Part shown: one piece after another, positions 34,401 through 46,700 of the stretch
How the letters are laid out: each line of letters starts with the position of its first letter
How positions within the stretch are numbered: the stretch's first letter is position 1
NCBI RefSeq assembly: GCF_023278565.1
Contig: NC_064676.1
Location: forward strand, 1,550,001-1,614,000
Length of the DNA stretch: 64,000 nucleotides
Direction: 5' to 3'
DNA from: Colletotrichum lupini
Lineage: Eukaryota; Ascomycota; Sordariomycetes; Glomerellales; Glomerellaceae
The notes under the pieces: generated by a model
What the model saw: the letters and a program-made list of their open reading frames with translations, nothing else
What the model was told of the DNA's origin: nothing
Databases searched by the model: none
Program-made: the position numbers and the translations under genes

Positions 34401-36578
34401 TAAGGGCTTAAAATAGTATATAAAATATTTTAATTAAGGAGCATATAGCCTAATTACGAACTAATTAAAAAGCTTTATAACCCCTTATATAAAAAGCACG
34501 CAAGATATATAAGTAATAAGCTAATAAAACTAAGATAGATATATTATATAAAATAAGTAACTAAGTATTATTATTAAAAAAGAATATTAATAAGTAGTAT
34601 CCTAATTAGAAATTAGTTAATAAGTATTTAGGCCTATTTAAAATTAAATTAATAATTAGAACGGTAGGAGTCGCTTACTAACTAAATATATTAACGTAAT
34701 ATAGAATATATAATATATTTTATATATTTTTACTTAAGCCGTATTAATATTACGAAGAAGCCCTTTAAAAACCCTTATTTATTAAGGATATAAATAGGGA
34801 GCTATTTTATAAAATAGAAAATATTATATAATATAAAGGGCCGAAGAGGAGGTAATAATACCTAATTTAATAAAAAGGATATAATAATAATAAAAATATA
34901 TAAGAGCTAACTAAGTATATTAAAAATATAGCGTTGATTAGTATATATAAAAAACGAGTTTTAATTAAATAGCGCACTCTAGCTTTTAATAAGCTTAATA
35001 ACGTAGCGAACTAGTTATTAATAAATAAAAAAAGGGGGCTATATAATTATAACTAAGTAATATAAACGCGCTAATTACGAACCGTTTTTTTAATTTTTAT
35101 AATATATAAAAAGATTACCCTTATTTATAAAAAAACTACCCTTATATATAAAAGGGCTACCTTAATTATTATCTTAGGGGTTATTATAAAAGAAATAATC
35201 TCCTTATTATTAACGAATTTATAAATAATTAGTTACGAATATAGAGCGTAAGTAAGGCGACTATATACTAACTAAAATATTATTTAAATAGCGTACTTCG
35301 TTATAAATAGTACGAAGTAGCGTAATTATAATATTATTATAAAATAAAAATATAGTATAAAAGGAGCTTATAGTTACTTTATTATTATTATTATTAATAA
35401 TAGGGGTCGAGCGGGCCTCTTTATTAGCGCGCTTAAGCGCCCTTTACGTATTATTAATAATAATTTAATAAGTTTATTAAAGTTATAAAGTAATATTAAT
35501 AACCTAAGTAATAATAATAATAAAGTAATAATAAAATAATAAACTTCTAAATCGTAAACGTTATTATTTAAAATAAGAGTAGTACTCTATAGGGTTCGGA
35601 CTATAGATTTCGTAAACTTAGGGACCTAAAATATTATTAATATAATATATAAAAACATTAATAAAATAATAACCGCGCTAAGCGCTTATTATATCTTTAT
35701 AAAAATAGTTCTATATAATATATTTAATATAACGTATATTAGATCTTAAAAAAGTATTAAATAAAAGAGCGAATTAAGGGTTATAAATTACTAACTTAGC
35801 TAATTATAATACTTAGTTTTTAAATCGAGTGCCTTATATATAATATAAGCGGGGTAAGGGAGTGGGCGTACTTAGCTAACCCCGATCTTTTTAATATTCA
35901 CTTTTTTCTTTTTTTTAATAAGAGTTTATAACGGTTAATATAAATAATATATAAATAATAATATATATACGAAGTTAAGGTAAATAAAAGGGATATTAAG
36001 CTTTTTAAATAAATTACTACCGCTATTATTACTAAGTATACTTATAGTACTAATAACTACTTTATTATTAATAATAATAACTCCGTAATTAAAAGCTATA
36101 TTTATACTAAAACGAGTTAGTAACGAATATAGAACGACTCTATAAAAAACTTATTTAAATATGAGAAGTATATAAAAATAGGGATTTAAAAAATATTTAT
36201 TAATTATAATATTTATATAATAAAAAAATAGCGCAAACGCTAATAAAAATAAGAGATTATATATAAAAAAAATAATTATAAAAAAAAAAAAGGAATTTAG
36301 AATCGTAATAGCTTAAAAAGGGGTTAATATTAATAAATAAAAATAAAATAATAACCATTTAAGTACTAATAATTATAAGGATGGTTTATAAATAAGAGCG
36401 ACTTAGGTATAGAATTATAAGGTTATTATTTAAAATAAGAGGTCTATATTCGGGCCGATAGGCGCTATTTATACCTGCCCTCGTATTATATATTTAAGGA
36501 CTTTTTAAATAAAAGATTAATATAATATATATAAACTATAAATAGGCTTCGGGATAAAGCTTAGGGGAGGGAGTACTT

Positions 36579-36787
36579 TATTAAGCCTTACTAATTAAGC
36601 TTTATTAATTAAAAAATAGCTTAAGAAGTATAAAAAAGGGGACTAAGTAATAAAAAAGTAGTTTAGGTATATATAGAGCGCTAATAATATACCTCGAGGG
36701 AAGAGTAGATTTTAATAATTTATTTTTTAGACCCTAATAGTAGTTAGCTTTTATAAGCTTCTTCCCTATATTATATACTTATTAATA
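36579..36787 (+). repeat. 3' LTR of element A
   Basis: 209 bp direct repeat of 29439-29647, ending ..TTATTAATA and followed by AGATA, the right target duplication. Confidence 0.9.
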
Positions 36788-36792
36788 AGATA

Positions 36793-37318
36793 GCTTAGCT
36801 TAATTATTTACCTCAGGGGGCTGCCCCGGTCTGGGGGATTACTAACGCTAGATAACCTACTACTCATAGTGCGATTAATATATATATTTTAAAGAATGTT
36901 TCACGATATATAATTCAAGTGATTGCGGTGATGAATTCTCTTATAAGATAGAATATGAGGGAGCTCACGTTATCGATGCCTTTAAGAGGAATGACTACCT
37001 AAGGAAATGTGCGGACGCATTAATCATGGTGCATCCCCCTCATGATCTGCATGACTGCCCAGCTTGCCGTCAGTGCTATTAGAGCATATCGTTTGCCTAG
37101 GTAGATATGTAAAGATCGGGCTGCCTAGTCCTCTTTGAAAGTGCCACGGTTTGGTGCAGCAGACATACGCAACCTGTGTCACAGTCATCAATCAGGCTGA
37201 CCAATGGAATCACCGAAAGGTCGAGAGCGCAGCAGTCCCCTCACACCGGCGGCATGTTCTCGGAGGGGAACGGGAAATGATCAGATCCTAAGAGCTTTTA
37301 GTACGCATAAGTGGTTTA
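36793..37318. other. Host-sequence island between elements A and C
   Basis: 526 bp with ordinary base composition and normal CpA/TpG content, lying between the target duplications of elements A and C. It shows no coding frame of note. If the flanking retroelements are removed, it becomes the middle of the divergent region between the STAND-like and AAA+ ATPase genes, so it may be promoter sequence. Confidence 0.6.
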
Positions 37319-37323
37319 AGAAC

Positions 37324-37525
37324 TATCGGATTAGAAGTCTAATTTAACCGCGGCATACGGCCGACTGCGCAGGGGCTAATTAAGGGCCCTATTTACGATT
37401 ATTATAACTAGCCTAACCTATAGTTAGAACCTCCTTTTTATACCTACGTAAATATTTATATAGTTTAATTAATTCTTTTATTAACTACGGTTCGAACTAA
37501 CTACTTTATAATAGAAATACTAATA
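37324..37525 (+). repeat. 5' LTR of element C
   Basis: 202 bp starting TATCGG (ancestrally TGTCGG) and ending ACTAATA. The alignment with 58258-58459 is gap-free and every mismatch I can see is a transition. This copy keeps more GC and is the less RIPed of the two. Confidence 0.92.
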
Positions 37526-38934
37526 CTAATTAATAATTAAATTCTATTATTATAAATTAGTAAAGTATTTTATTATATAGAAAAGACGACTTCTTAATAC
37601 CGTATAAAATAAGAAATTCGTATTAATTAACTTTATAAAAATAAATAAAAAAGGGAACGATTTTTAAATACCGTACGGAATTAAGTAATTATAGCCCTTT
37701 ATTACTTACGAGAGATCGACGTTTATTATATTAAACTACGTTAATTAATAAAACTACTTAAATAACTAGCTTTTTACCGTCGCTTTAAATAGCTTTTTTA
37801 TTAAATAACCTTTCTATAGCCGGCTTATAATTAAAAATTAACTAATTAAATTAGTAGAAAGAAATCCCTACGTAATAACTATTTACTTAATTAATTAGTA
37901 TAACGAACGAGCTTAATAATATAATATAAAAAAGTATTACGTAATTAAAAAAGGGATTTCTAAATATAAATATTCTTAGTAAGTATAACAAGAACTTATA
38001 TAAGAGTTATAAAACTAAGAGATTTATAATATATAAAAAAGCTTAATATTATAAAGATTTTATAAATACGACTTTAAAGCTTACGATATAAATAATCTCT
38101 TTATAACCCCCTTAACTACCCCCCGAATATTATTTAAAAATATAATATAAAGAATAGTTTAATAAAAGAAAAAGGGATTTAAAAGTCCTAATAATATTAA
38201 GTTAAAAGTATTATAAATCTTAGAAATTAACTTAAAAAAAATAGCTATTTTAAAATAATTTTATAACTTCTTATTAAAATTATAATTAGCTTAAAAAAAG
38301 GCTAAAAAATATAGCTTTAAAAAAGAAAATCCTCTAAAAAGCCGCTAAAAAGCTTTTTTTTATACTAAGCTCTTAGTACGTAATTATTAATTTGAAAAGA
38401 ATTAATTACGTAATAAAAGGGATTATTAATAAGCGATAATTACCTAACTATAATTAAGCTATAAAAAAACCTACTTAAGAAAATATAAAATAAGGTACTA
38501 AGAAGCTATAAAAGAAAAATCTCTAAAGTATTTACCTTTACTAAGTACGAGTAATAAATAGTATTTTTAATAAGTTTTTAAAAACTACGATCTTATTAAA
38601 AAAAGAGCTTAACTTTACTAACTATATTTAATAACCTATTTAGCTCTTCTATAAGCTATTTAGTATTTATATTCGACTATTCTTATAAAATACTACTTTA
38701 AAAGAGGTAAGTTAAAAAAAGAAGCTATTTAAAGATTATAAAAAGTACGAGGCTTAAGAAGCTAAAAGTATATAGAATAGCGGAAATTAGTAACTAATAA
38801 AAATCCCGAAACTAATTATTATATTTTTTTATAATAATATAAACGTCTATTATTATTATTAGAAAAAAGAATTATTAAAACCTACCCTTTTATATTAAAT
38901 AAAAAAGAGGATCTTAGTAAGTACTAAAATAGGG

Positions 38935-39320
38935 TAAAGTAATTAGTCCTAGCGGTCCTTTTTAAAGATAATTAAGTCTAGGGATTTGCGGGAGAGCTAA
39001 TCGGAGTAAAATATAAAAAAAAGGGCCCTAATTAAAAATAGGAGCTTAGTAATACGGATTTTTATTTTAATTATATATATACTTTTTAAAATCGAACTAG
39101 AGCCTTTTTAATAATTTACTTTTATATATAATAATATAAAATAATTAAGAAATTTACCCTTCCGATTTAGTTAATATTATCTTTTTTTCCTTAGTCATAG
39201 CTCTGTTAATTAAAACTATATTAACCCGATCGAAAGAGGTATTTTATATTATTTTTATAAGTATTAGTAGTTCTTTTAAAATACTATATTACGAGAGTCC
39301 CTTATACTTTATATATTTTT
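38935..39320 (+). repeat. 5' LTR of element B
   Basis: Direct repeat of 51085-51479. Landmarks shared by both copies are AAGGGCCCTAATTAAAAAT, TTAGTAATACGG and ACGAGAGTCCCTTATAC. Mismatches are mostly transitions. Confidence 0.88.
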
Positions 39321-42300
39321 AATAATCTCCCTTTTTAAAAATCCTTTTTTTATTAAATAAGAGAATAAGTAAAAAAAAGCCTAACTTAATTAGAAACGCT
39401 TTAAATAACTAATTAAAAAAACCGGTATAATAATTAAAATGAATATAAGTAATAGGACTCTAATTTAAAAAAGAAATAACTAAATAATTAAAACGTAAAA
39501 ATAAAAATATATAAAAAAGGGCTTCTTTATTTAATAAAATGGGGAATATAATAGACCTCGAGAAATAAACGAGATAGATAAATAAAAGAAAACGCGGATA
39601 CTTAGGACCGGATTAAGGCCTAAATATAAAACGCTATAATAATATAATAAAATAAATAGCGAATTAGGATTAGAACTAATAAAATACTTTAATAAATATA
39701 ACTAGTTATTTAATTAGACTTCTTTTTATTAATTAATATAGCTTAAAGACTTAATAATAAACCTATTTAAAAGTACGGATATATCGGGCTAAGGGCGCTT
39801 ATAAAACTAGTTTTTAACTAAACTTATTAATAATCTTAATTAATATTATTATAAGCCTAATACGACGTTTAATTAAAACTTTAATTATATATATAATAAA
39901 GATTAAAAAGAACGGCCTAAATTACGTTAATTAGGATAATAACTACGCTCTAACTATTAAAACGGCTCTTCTCCTTTCTTTTTAAACTCTATTTAGAATA
40001 AATAGACTAATATAAAATTATTAAAATTATAAATAAAATTAACGAATTATATTTTTAATAACCTCGGACTGTAAATATAAATAATTGATATATTATTTTT
40101 ATTATTATTAATACTTTTTAAGACGTTTAATTATATAAACTTAACTTTTTTATTTTAAATAGACTATTTACTCAACTAGCTTTTATAGTTTATCGAGACC
40201 TATAAGTTATAGAGTTATTTAATAATAAAAAAGCTACCCCTTTTAATAGATTTATTTATTAATTTAATTAAAAAAAACTAATTATAGTTTAGGTTAGGAT
40301 AGATATTTTAATTACTACCTTTTTAAATACTATTACTATTTAGATCTAAACTACCGTACTTTAGACTAAGGTTCTTATAATTCCTTAGCCTAATTTAATG
40401 AAAAATATAAGTTTTTATAAAATCCTATTCCCTAGTTAAAAAGGGACTATAGTTTTTAAAAATAATAATATTATAAACTTTTTAAAAAAGTTTAAAGATT
40501 AGTATAAGATCGGTAGGGTCTTAGACCGATTTAAAAATAAGCTTATTACGTATATTATAAGAGGAGATTATTAAACTTTAGTTAAAAACGTAATTAAAAG
40601 ATTACTTTAGGCCTAAGCTAAGGATTTCTTTTTATAAAATATAAAAAATAGGATACTAACCGCTTTTTAAATAAAAAAGAGTAAATTAAGAGAGTTATTA
40701 AGGGGCTATTTATTTCGTTTTCTAACTTAAACTCTACTTAAGTACTATTTATTAAAATTAATAACGTAATTACCCTTCTTAAATAATAAAACCTCTATAT
40801 TATAATTAATAAAAGCCTAATTAAAGCTATATATAAGCGATTTTATATTAATATTATAAAAAAAGTAATAGAGGAAGTTAGGGTTATTTTAAATAGCTTC
40901 GTTAAATTAATAAAGTATACGAAGTTTAAAATAGGACTTTTTAATGCGATTATATATAAAAAAGAATATAGCCTACTCTTTATAAACGATTAAAATTAAC
41001 CCGAACTCTTATTATAACCCCCTATTCTTTAAGTATATAATAATACTTAGTATTAATATCCGAACTATTAATAATATTATTAGTTAATAATAGAGGTCTA
41101 GGTTACTTAGGTAGCTACTAATAATATTACTAATTCTAACTTAGTTAATAAAATAAATAAACTAAAAATCTATTAAAATAGCGTTTATTCTCGAGGCCCT
41201 ATTTATATATTTAATATAAGTACTACGTATCTTAATTAGCCCCCGATTATAAGACCTAGGGATCGTTATTAATATTACTAAAATTAATACTATTAAATTA
41301 TTAGGGATTATAATTAGTATATTCCTAATAAAGACGCTTATTTTATTATTTTAGTTTAGGGAGCTTAGTATTATAAAAAGTATAATAAGTATAAGCTTAT
41401 AAACGATATCCCCTTTATTATAATTAAAAATAAAAAGAAGTATGCGATTACTAATCGCGTTACTTTCTTTTTTTACGTAACGAATATATTAATTAAAAAA
41501 GATATTAAGCTTTTAACTAAGTAGATATTAAATTATTAAATCGGACTATTTTAATAAACTATACTTATACTCCTTTCTACTAATCTTATAAGTATAATTA
41601 AATACGTTTACGTAGTACGACTTAATTTAGGCTATTATAACTAAGCGGACGTTTGTGCTATTTATAAAAGAAGACCCCCTAAGAATCGTACTTCGGTAAC
41701 TAAACCGTATTTTAAAAAGATATATAATATCAATAGCCTAAACTAGCTTTTATAATTTAAAAAAAAATCAGTTTCCTTTTTTAATTAAAAAAAAAATTAT
41801 AAAAATCGACGATAATAACGAGGTTCTTAAAATAGTAAAAGACGTAACTCCTAGATCTATTTCTAGGCCCTAGCTTATTAAAGTCCCGATTAATACTTAT
41901 AATATTAATATTTAAAAAACTTAAAAACCTCTTTTTTATAAGATTTAGAAAACGATAATTATGAATTAGCCCTATAACTTTAATCTTAAAGTTAAGGTTA
42001 AAAAGTTAATAAAAAAGAGGCTTAAGGCCCCGATCTTATTTTTTATAAACTTTTTATAAAAAATTATATTAAAATATATTATAATGATAATAATTTTAAT
42101 ACCTAATTAAAAGTATTTTAATATTAATAAAATCCTATTAAAAGCTCTAAGATTCTTAGTTAACTTAACAAAACATAAATAATAATAAAAAGATATTAAA
42201 AATCTTTTTAATAAATATAACGAGAACCTCTTCTTAAAGCTGAGTTATATAACTAAGATTAGTAAAGTTAGAGGTACTAATCCGATTTTTAAGTTTCTAA

Positions 42301-43699
42301 TTTCCGTAATTTTAAATACCTATTTATAATTAAAAATCTAAATATTTAACATAAATTAGGATAATAAGGGTTTAATAATCGTTATAATCCTAAATACTAA
42401 GGTATAAATTAATATCTTTTTAAAATAATATATTAAAAAAGCTAGTATTTCTTATATAATAATAAAACTTTAGATATAAATATTTAAATATAATTTAGTT
42501 AGCTAGATAACTTTCAACGGCTTTTATTTTACGAATATATAAATTAATAAATTTAAAATAATTACTTATTTTTTATTAAAGACGAGCGAGAGACCTCTAA
42601 TTTATTATTATTAGGTCTTTTATTTATATAAAATACTAAGCTATTTTTTAGATATAATAAGTTAATAATTACCGCTTTAATTTATATTAAAAATACGAGG
42701 CTAAAGATCTCTATAAAGATAATTAAAACGAACGGTTTTTAAAACGTAAAAAATATTTTACCCTATTTTAAGTAGTATATAAAAAAAGTCTTTAGATTAA
42801 AAAACTAAATATTAATAATAGAACTAGGAATATTACTAGTTTTAATAACCCCTACTTAAAATCCGAACTAAAAAAAAACGAGTGTATTATAATAATTTTA
42901 AACTAAAACTAAGCTAACTAAAATATAATTATAGTCGCGCTCTATATAATCCGGCCTTAAATTATATAAATTAAGAAAATAATAGTAACCGCTCGTACTA
43001 AGGCTAAAAATATACTAAATAGATCGGCTAATTAAAATAATTTACGTTTTTTAATAAAAATACTTACTTCATAATAAAAAGAATTATATATTAAATAACG
43101 GATTAAAAAGCTAAAATAAGAGGTATTAAAATTATATAAAGCGGCTAAAAAAGCTTTTTATAGGATTCCCTATATTACTAAAGCTAATATAATATATATA
43201 AAAAAAGATTAAAAAGTTTAATTAGTTAATAACGCGCCCTTTAATAAATCGATACTTAATAATAATCCTTATTAAAAACTTAAAAAGCTCGAAGAAGTTA
43301 AAAATAAGTTATAAAACCGATCGGGCCCCTATAGAAATATTATTATACTTAAGTTCTTAAATATAAAACTAGGCTCTAGATTAATAAATAATTAACTCTA
43401 AGCTATTTTTAAAGATTATAACTACTTTTTATTTTATAAATAAGATCTTTTTAAGTAAATACTCTTTAATTAAAAAAAAGCGCTAGTATAGGACTTCTTT
43501 AAATACGGCCGTTTTAACTTTATAATTACGCTATTATAATTAATTAAAACTATACCTTATAAAGCTTAGTAAATAAAGAGTATCCCTATTTTAAAAGCTC
43601 TATTACTAAAAGTTTTTAAAATAATCTAAGAACGTATCGCCCGAGGTATTATTAAAAAAAGCTATACTACGTATTAAAACCCCTAGTTCTTAATAATAA

Positions 43700-46600
43700 T
43701 AAAAAACGGCAGTTTTTAGCTAATTAACTTAGTAATTAAGGTTAATATTAATACTTTTCGAAATACTTAATAATTACTTAATACCGACGAGTTTTTAGAA
43801 AAGTTTACTATAAATTAGCTTATTTTCTTTTGAAATTTCTTTTTTAATTATAATTAAATCTTTTTAAATAAAAAGAGCTACGATTTAATAACCTTTTTAA
43901 CTTTACTTAGGTTATATAAATACTATACTCTTTTATAAGGGGTAACGAATTTAATAGCTTAGTTTTATTAAATTATAACCCGTATTTTCTATAACTTAAT
44001 TCTAAAATATTATAGCGCTTTTATTAATAATATCGTAGTTAAAGGCCCGCGATCCCGCTATAATGATAAATATTTAACTAACTATCCTAGGATTTAATAA
44101 TTCGTTTACGAGTACTTTTAGAATATTAATTAGGTCTTAATTAATATCGAGCTAGTTAATTATACTATTTTTAAAATAAAGTTATAATAATACTAGTTAT
44201 TTATAGTTATTATAAATTACTTTTATAGTATAAAAAGGAGGCGGCCTAATTAAACTAAAGTTCTAGCACGTATAGCTTTGACGAGGTAATGCGGGATATT
44301 CTTATAAAGAATATAAAAAGTGAATATTCATATAGAAGCAAGAATATATGAATATAGGGGATATAAGCGTATATAAAAGAGGTTTTTGTAGTAAAGAGAG
44401 TAATATAGTTGAATTACTATATGAGAAGTTGCTTGCTTAACGAAAGGTCTAGGTAGGCAAATACACGCCTATATATAGGCATAAAAACCTCCTACTAGAA
44501 TATTCCATTGCTTATTAATTATGATATAATTAATAAGCGTATACGTAAGTAAATGCGTAATCGTAGTACGTAATTCCGCCTCGAGTAAATTCCAGATTAT
44601 TCAGTTACCTTCCAGTACTTTCCATTGCTCACGTAAGCTTATATAAGCAGTATTGCTTACATAATCAATACCTATAATAATCTATAGAAATCGTAGATTA
44701 ATATGGTATATAGTTTGCTTACGTAATATTGATAATAAGGCGAATAATAAGGTAAACAAAGTTACCTTCGTAACAAAAGTCCTTAAGATCCTTAAATAAA
44801 TAAAATACTTAAATATCTTAGAAATTAGATCGTTTTTTAATATTATTACTTTTTATCGTTATTAAATTAAGTATTTCTTTTATAATAGCCTCGTTATACT
44901 CCTTACTTAGTAAGAACTAATTTTTTAAATAAGGAGTACTATAAATCGAAACTATAAAAATGTTTAAAAAAGCGATTATTATAACCCCTATTTTAGTTTT
45001 ATTAAATTATAATACCGAGGCTGGGCGGATTATTTTTATAACGGATATTAGTATTAAAAAATAAGATGGTATACTTAATTAAATTATTAATAATAAATAT
45101 ATTATTATTTAATGCGAGAGCGCGATATAGCGCGGGCTAGAACTTAATTATAACTTTAATAAGCTCGAAATACGAAGTATTTTAATAAACCTAAAGCGTC
45201 TTTGTAATTATTTATTTAAAATTAACTTCTTATTAAAAACCGATACTTAGGTCCTAGTTATTTAAATTAATAATATAGTAAATAACTTATTATTAATAAT
45301 AATAACGCGCTAGCTTTTTTAGATTAGATTATTTAATTTTAAAATTAAGTATATTAATAATAATAAAATTACTATAGTAAATAACGTTTTAAAAAAAAAC
45401 CCTAGCTAATCTAATTTAGTTAAAATAAAGCTTAATAAAAATATCGAGGACTTTATTAATGTACGAGTTTTACGAATACGCGTTATAAAAAACTTTTTCT
45501 TTATAATATATAGCTATAGTAATACTACTATTAATTAAGTATAAGAAATAGATATTTTAATTAATATATTAATACCGGACGAATAATAATTAGATTTTTT
45601 AAAATAAATTACTTATTTTTATTTTATTTTAAAGAGGCTAGCGGGTATACCCTTTAATTAATTTAGATATTTTAAATAAATAGTAACGCAATTTATTATA
45701 TAAAATAAACTTCTATTTTAATAAGGGATAAAAACTCGTCCCTAACTTATTTAAATAATTAATAATAAGCGCTACTAAGTAAACTTAATTAATAAAATAT
45801 ATAATAAATCCGGGTATTAAGGATAAGAAACTACTTATTTCTATTTTATAAAATAATATTACTAGCTAAGAATATATACTTAAGCCCGGGAGCTAATTAC
45901 GACTTACGAAGCTTATTAAAAAGCTAAATTACGACGCTTTAATAACCCCTATATATTTACGCTCCCGATTTATAAACCCTTTTTTAAGGTCTATTTAAAC
46001 GTTTAGTATATAAGTAAATAAAAGGTCGTTAAGGTATATTATAAGTTTATAAAGTATTTAAAAGTACAAACTATAATAAATACTATATTAAAAAATATTA
46101 TAAAGTTTATTTAAAAAGATATTATTTATTATTATAAGATTTATAATACTTTAATTATTAATAGGGGACGAGAGAATATAAGCGTTATTACTTAGTTTAA
46201 TTAATAATATAATACTTAATAAAAAGTTATATTAATTTATAACCCTCGTATTAATAAGCTTTTTAAAAAGGGTTACTAACCTATTATATATATACTTCGT
46301 ATTTAATTAGATTAAAAAAAGAAAAATATTAAACTTATACTTACTACGGCCCTTTTTATAAATAGGATAATTATTAAAATATTATTAAGTTATATACTAT
46401 TTTATTTTGTTTATAATCGTTATATAACGACCCTAATTAAAAAAAGAACGGTAATTTAGAAAGTACTTAATTAAAGAAATATATATATAACGGATTAAGA
46501 AGTTTAGGCTTAATTATAAGCTTTTACTTTTTTAATAAATAACTAAGAAGTTATAAATAATAAGGTTGCTTAATATTAAGCCTAAACCCGTAACTAATTT

Positions 46601-46700
46601 AACTCCTTATACTCTTTTCAATTAATAAATTATAGCTTAGTAATTTAGTTTTTATTTTCGACGTTTAATAAAAAATCGATATATCAATTTTTAAAAAGCT
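43700..46700 (+). pseudogene. Element B RT-RNase H-integrase remnant, interrupted by a solo LTR
   Basis: Plus-strand gypsy pol. Up to 44,261 the frame gives an RT with V-K-G-P-R-S-R-Y-N and a stretch ending N-Q-T-K-V-L. After the solo LTR (44,262-44,775) the same reading continues as K-V-L-K-I-L, S-F-F-N-I-T-T-F-Y-R and an RNase H region (G-R-I-I-F-I-T-D). The integrase follows at about 46,030-46,330, where N-P-R-I-N-K-L-F-K-K-G-Y-Q-P-I replaces the usual H-P-Q-A-N-G-x-V-E-R-G-H. Many stops and E-to-K, D-to-N type changes are present. Confidence 0.8.
44262..44775 (+). mobile_element. Solo LTR, not RIPed, inserted in element B
   Basis: 514 bp with a perfect 5-bp target duplication AAAGT (44257-44261 and 44776-44780). 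It lies exactly where the element B reverse transcriptase frame breaks, and removing it rejoins that frame. It ends ..CGTAACA, and contains a TATATAAAAG box near 44,371 as expected of an LTR promoter. Unlike everything around it, it retains many CpA and TpG. The start reads TC rather than TG, so the first bases may be mutated or the boundary may be off by a few bases. No other copy is in the window, so its family is unknown; a copia-type LTR is likely from the composition. Confidence 0.75.

Larger units (their letters stand above)
29439..36787 (+). mobile_element. Ty3/gypsy retrotransposon A, complete but RIP-inactivated
   Basis: 7,349 bp bounded by two 209-bp LTRs (29439-29647 and 36579-36787) in exact register at an offset of 7,140. 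LTRs start TA and end TA, consistent with TG..CA after C-to-T change. Flanking 5-mers are GGATA (29434-29438) and AGATA (36788-36792), a target duplication with one transition. The order RT, RNase H, integrase on the plus strand identifies Ty3/gypsy. Almost all CpA/TpG are missing and stops are dense in every frame. It inserted about 95 bp upstream of the STAND-like gene's ATG. Confidence 0.93.

Noticed and set aside
37489..37500. GGTTCGAACT word resembling a tRNA T-loop
   Set aside because: It lies inside the LTR of element C and is repeated in the other LTR copy; there is no tRNA fold around it.
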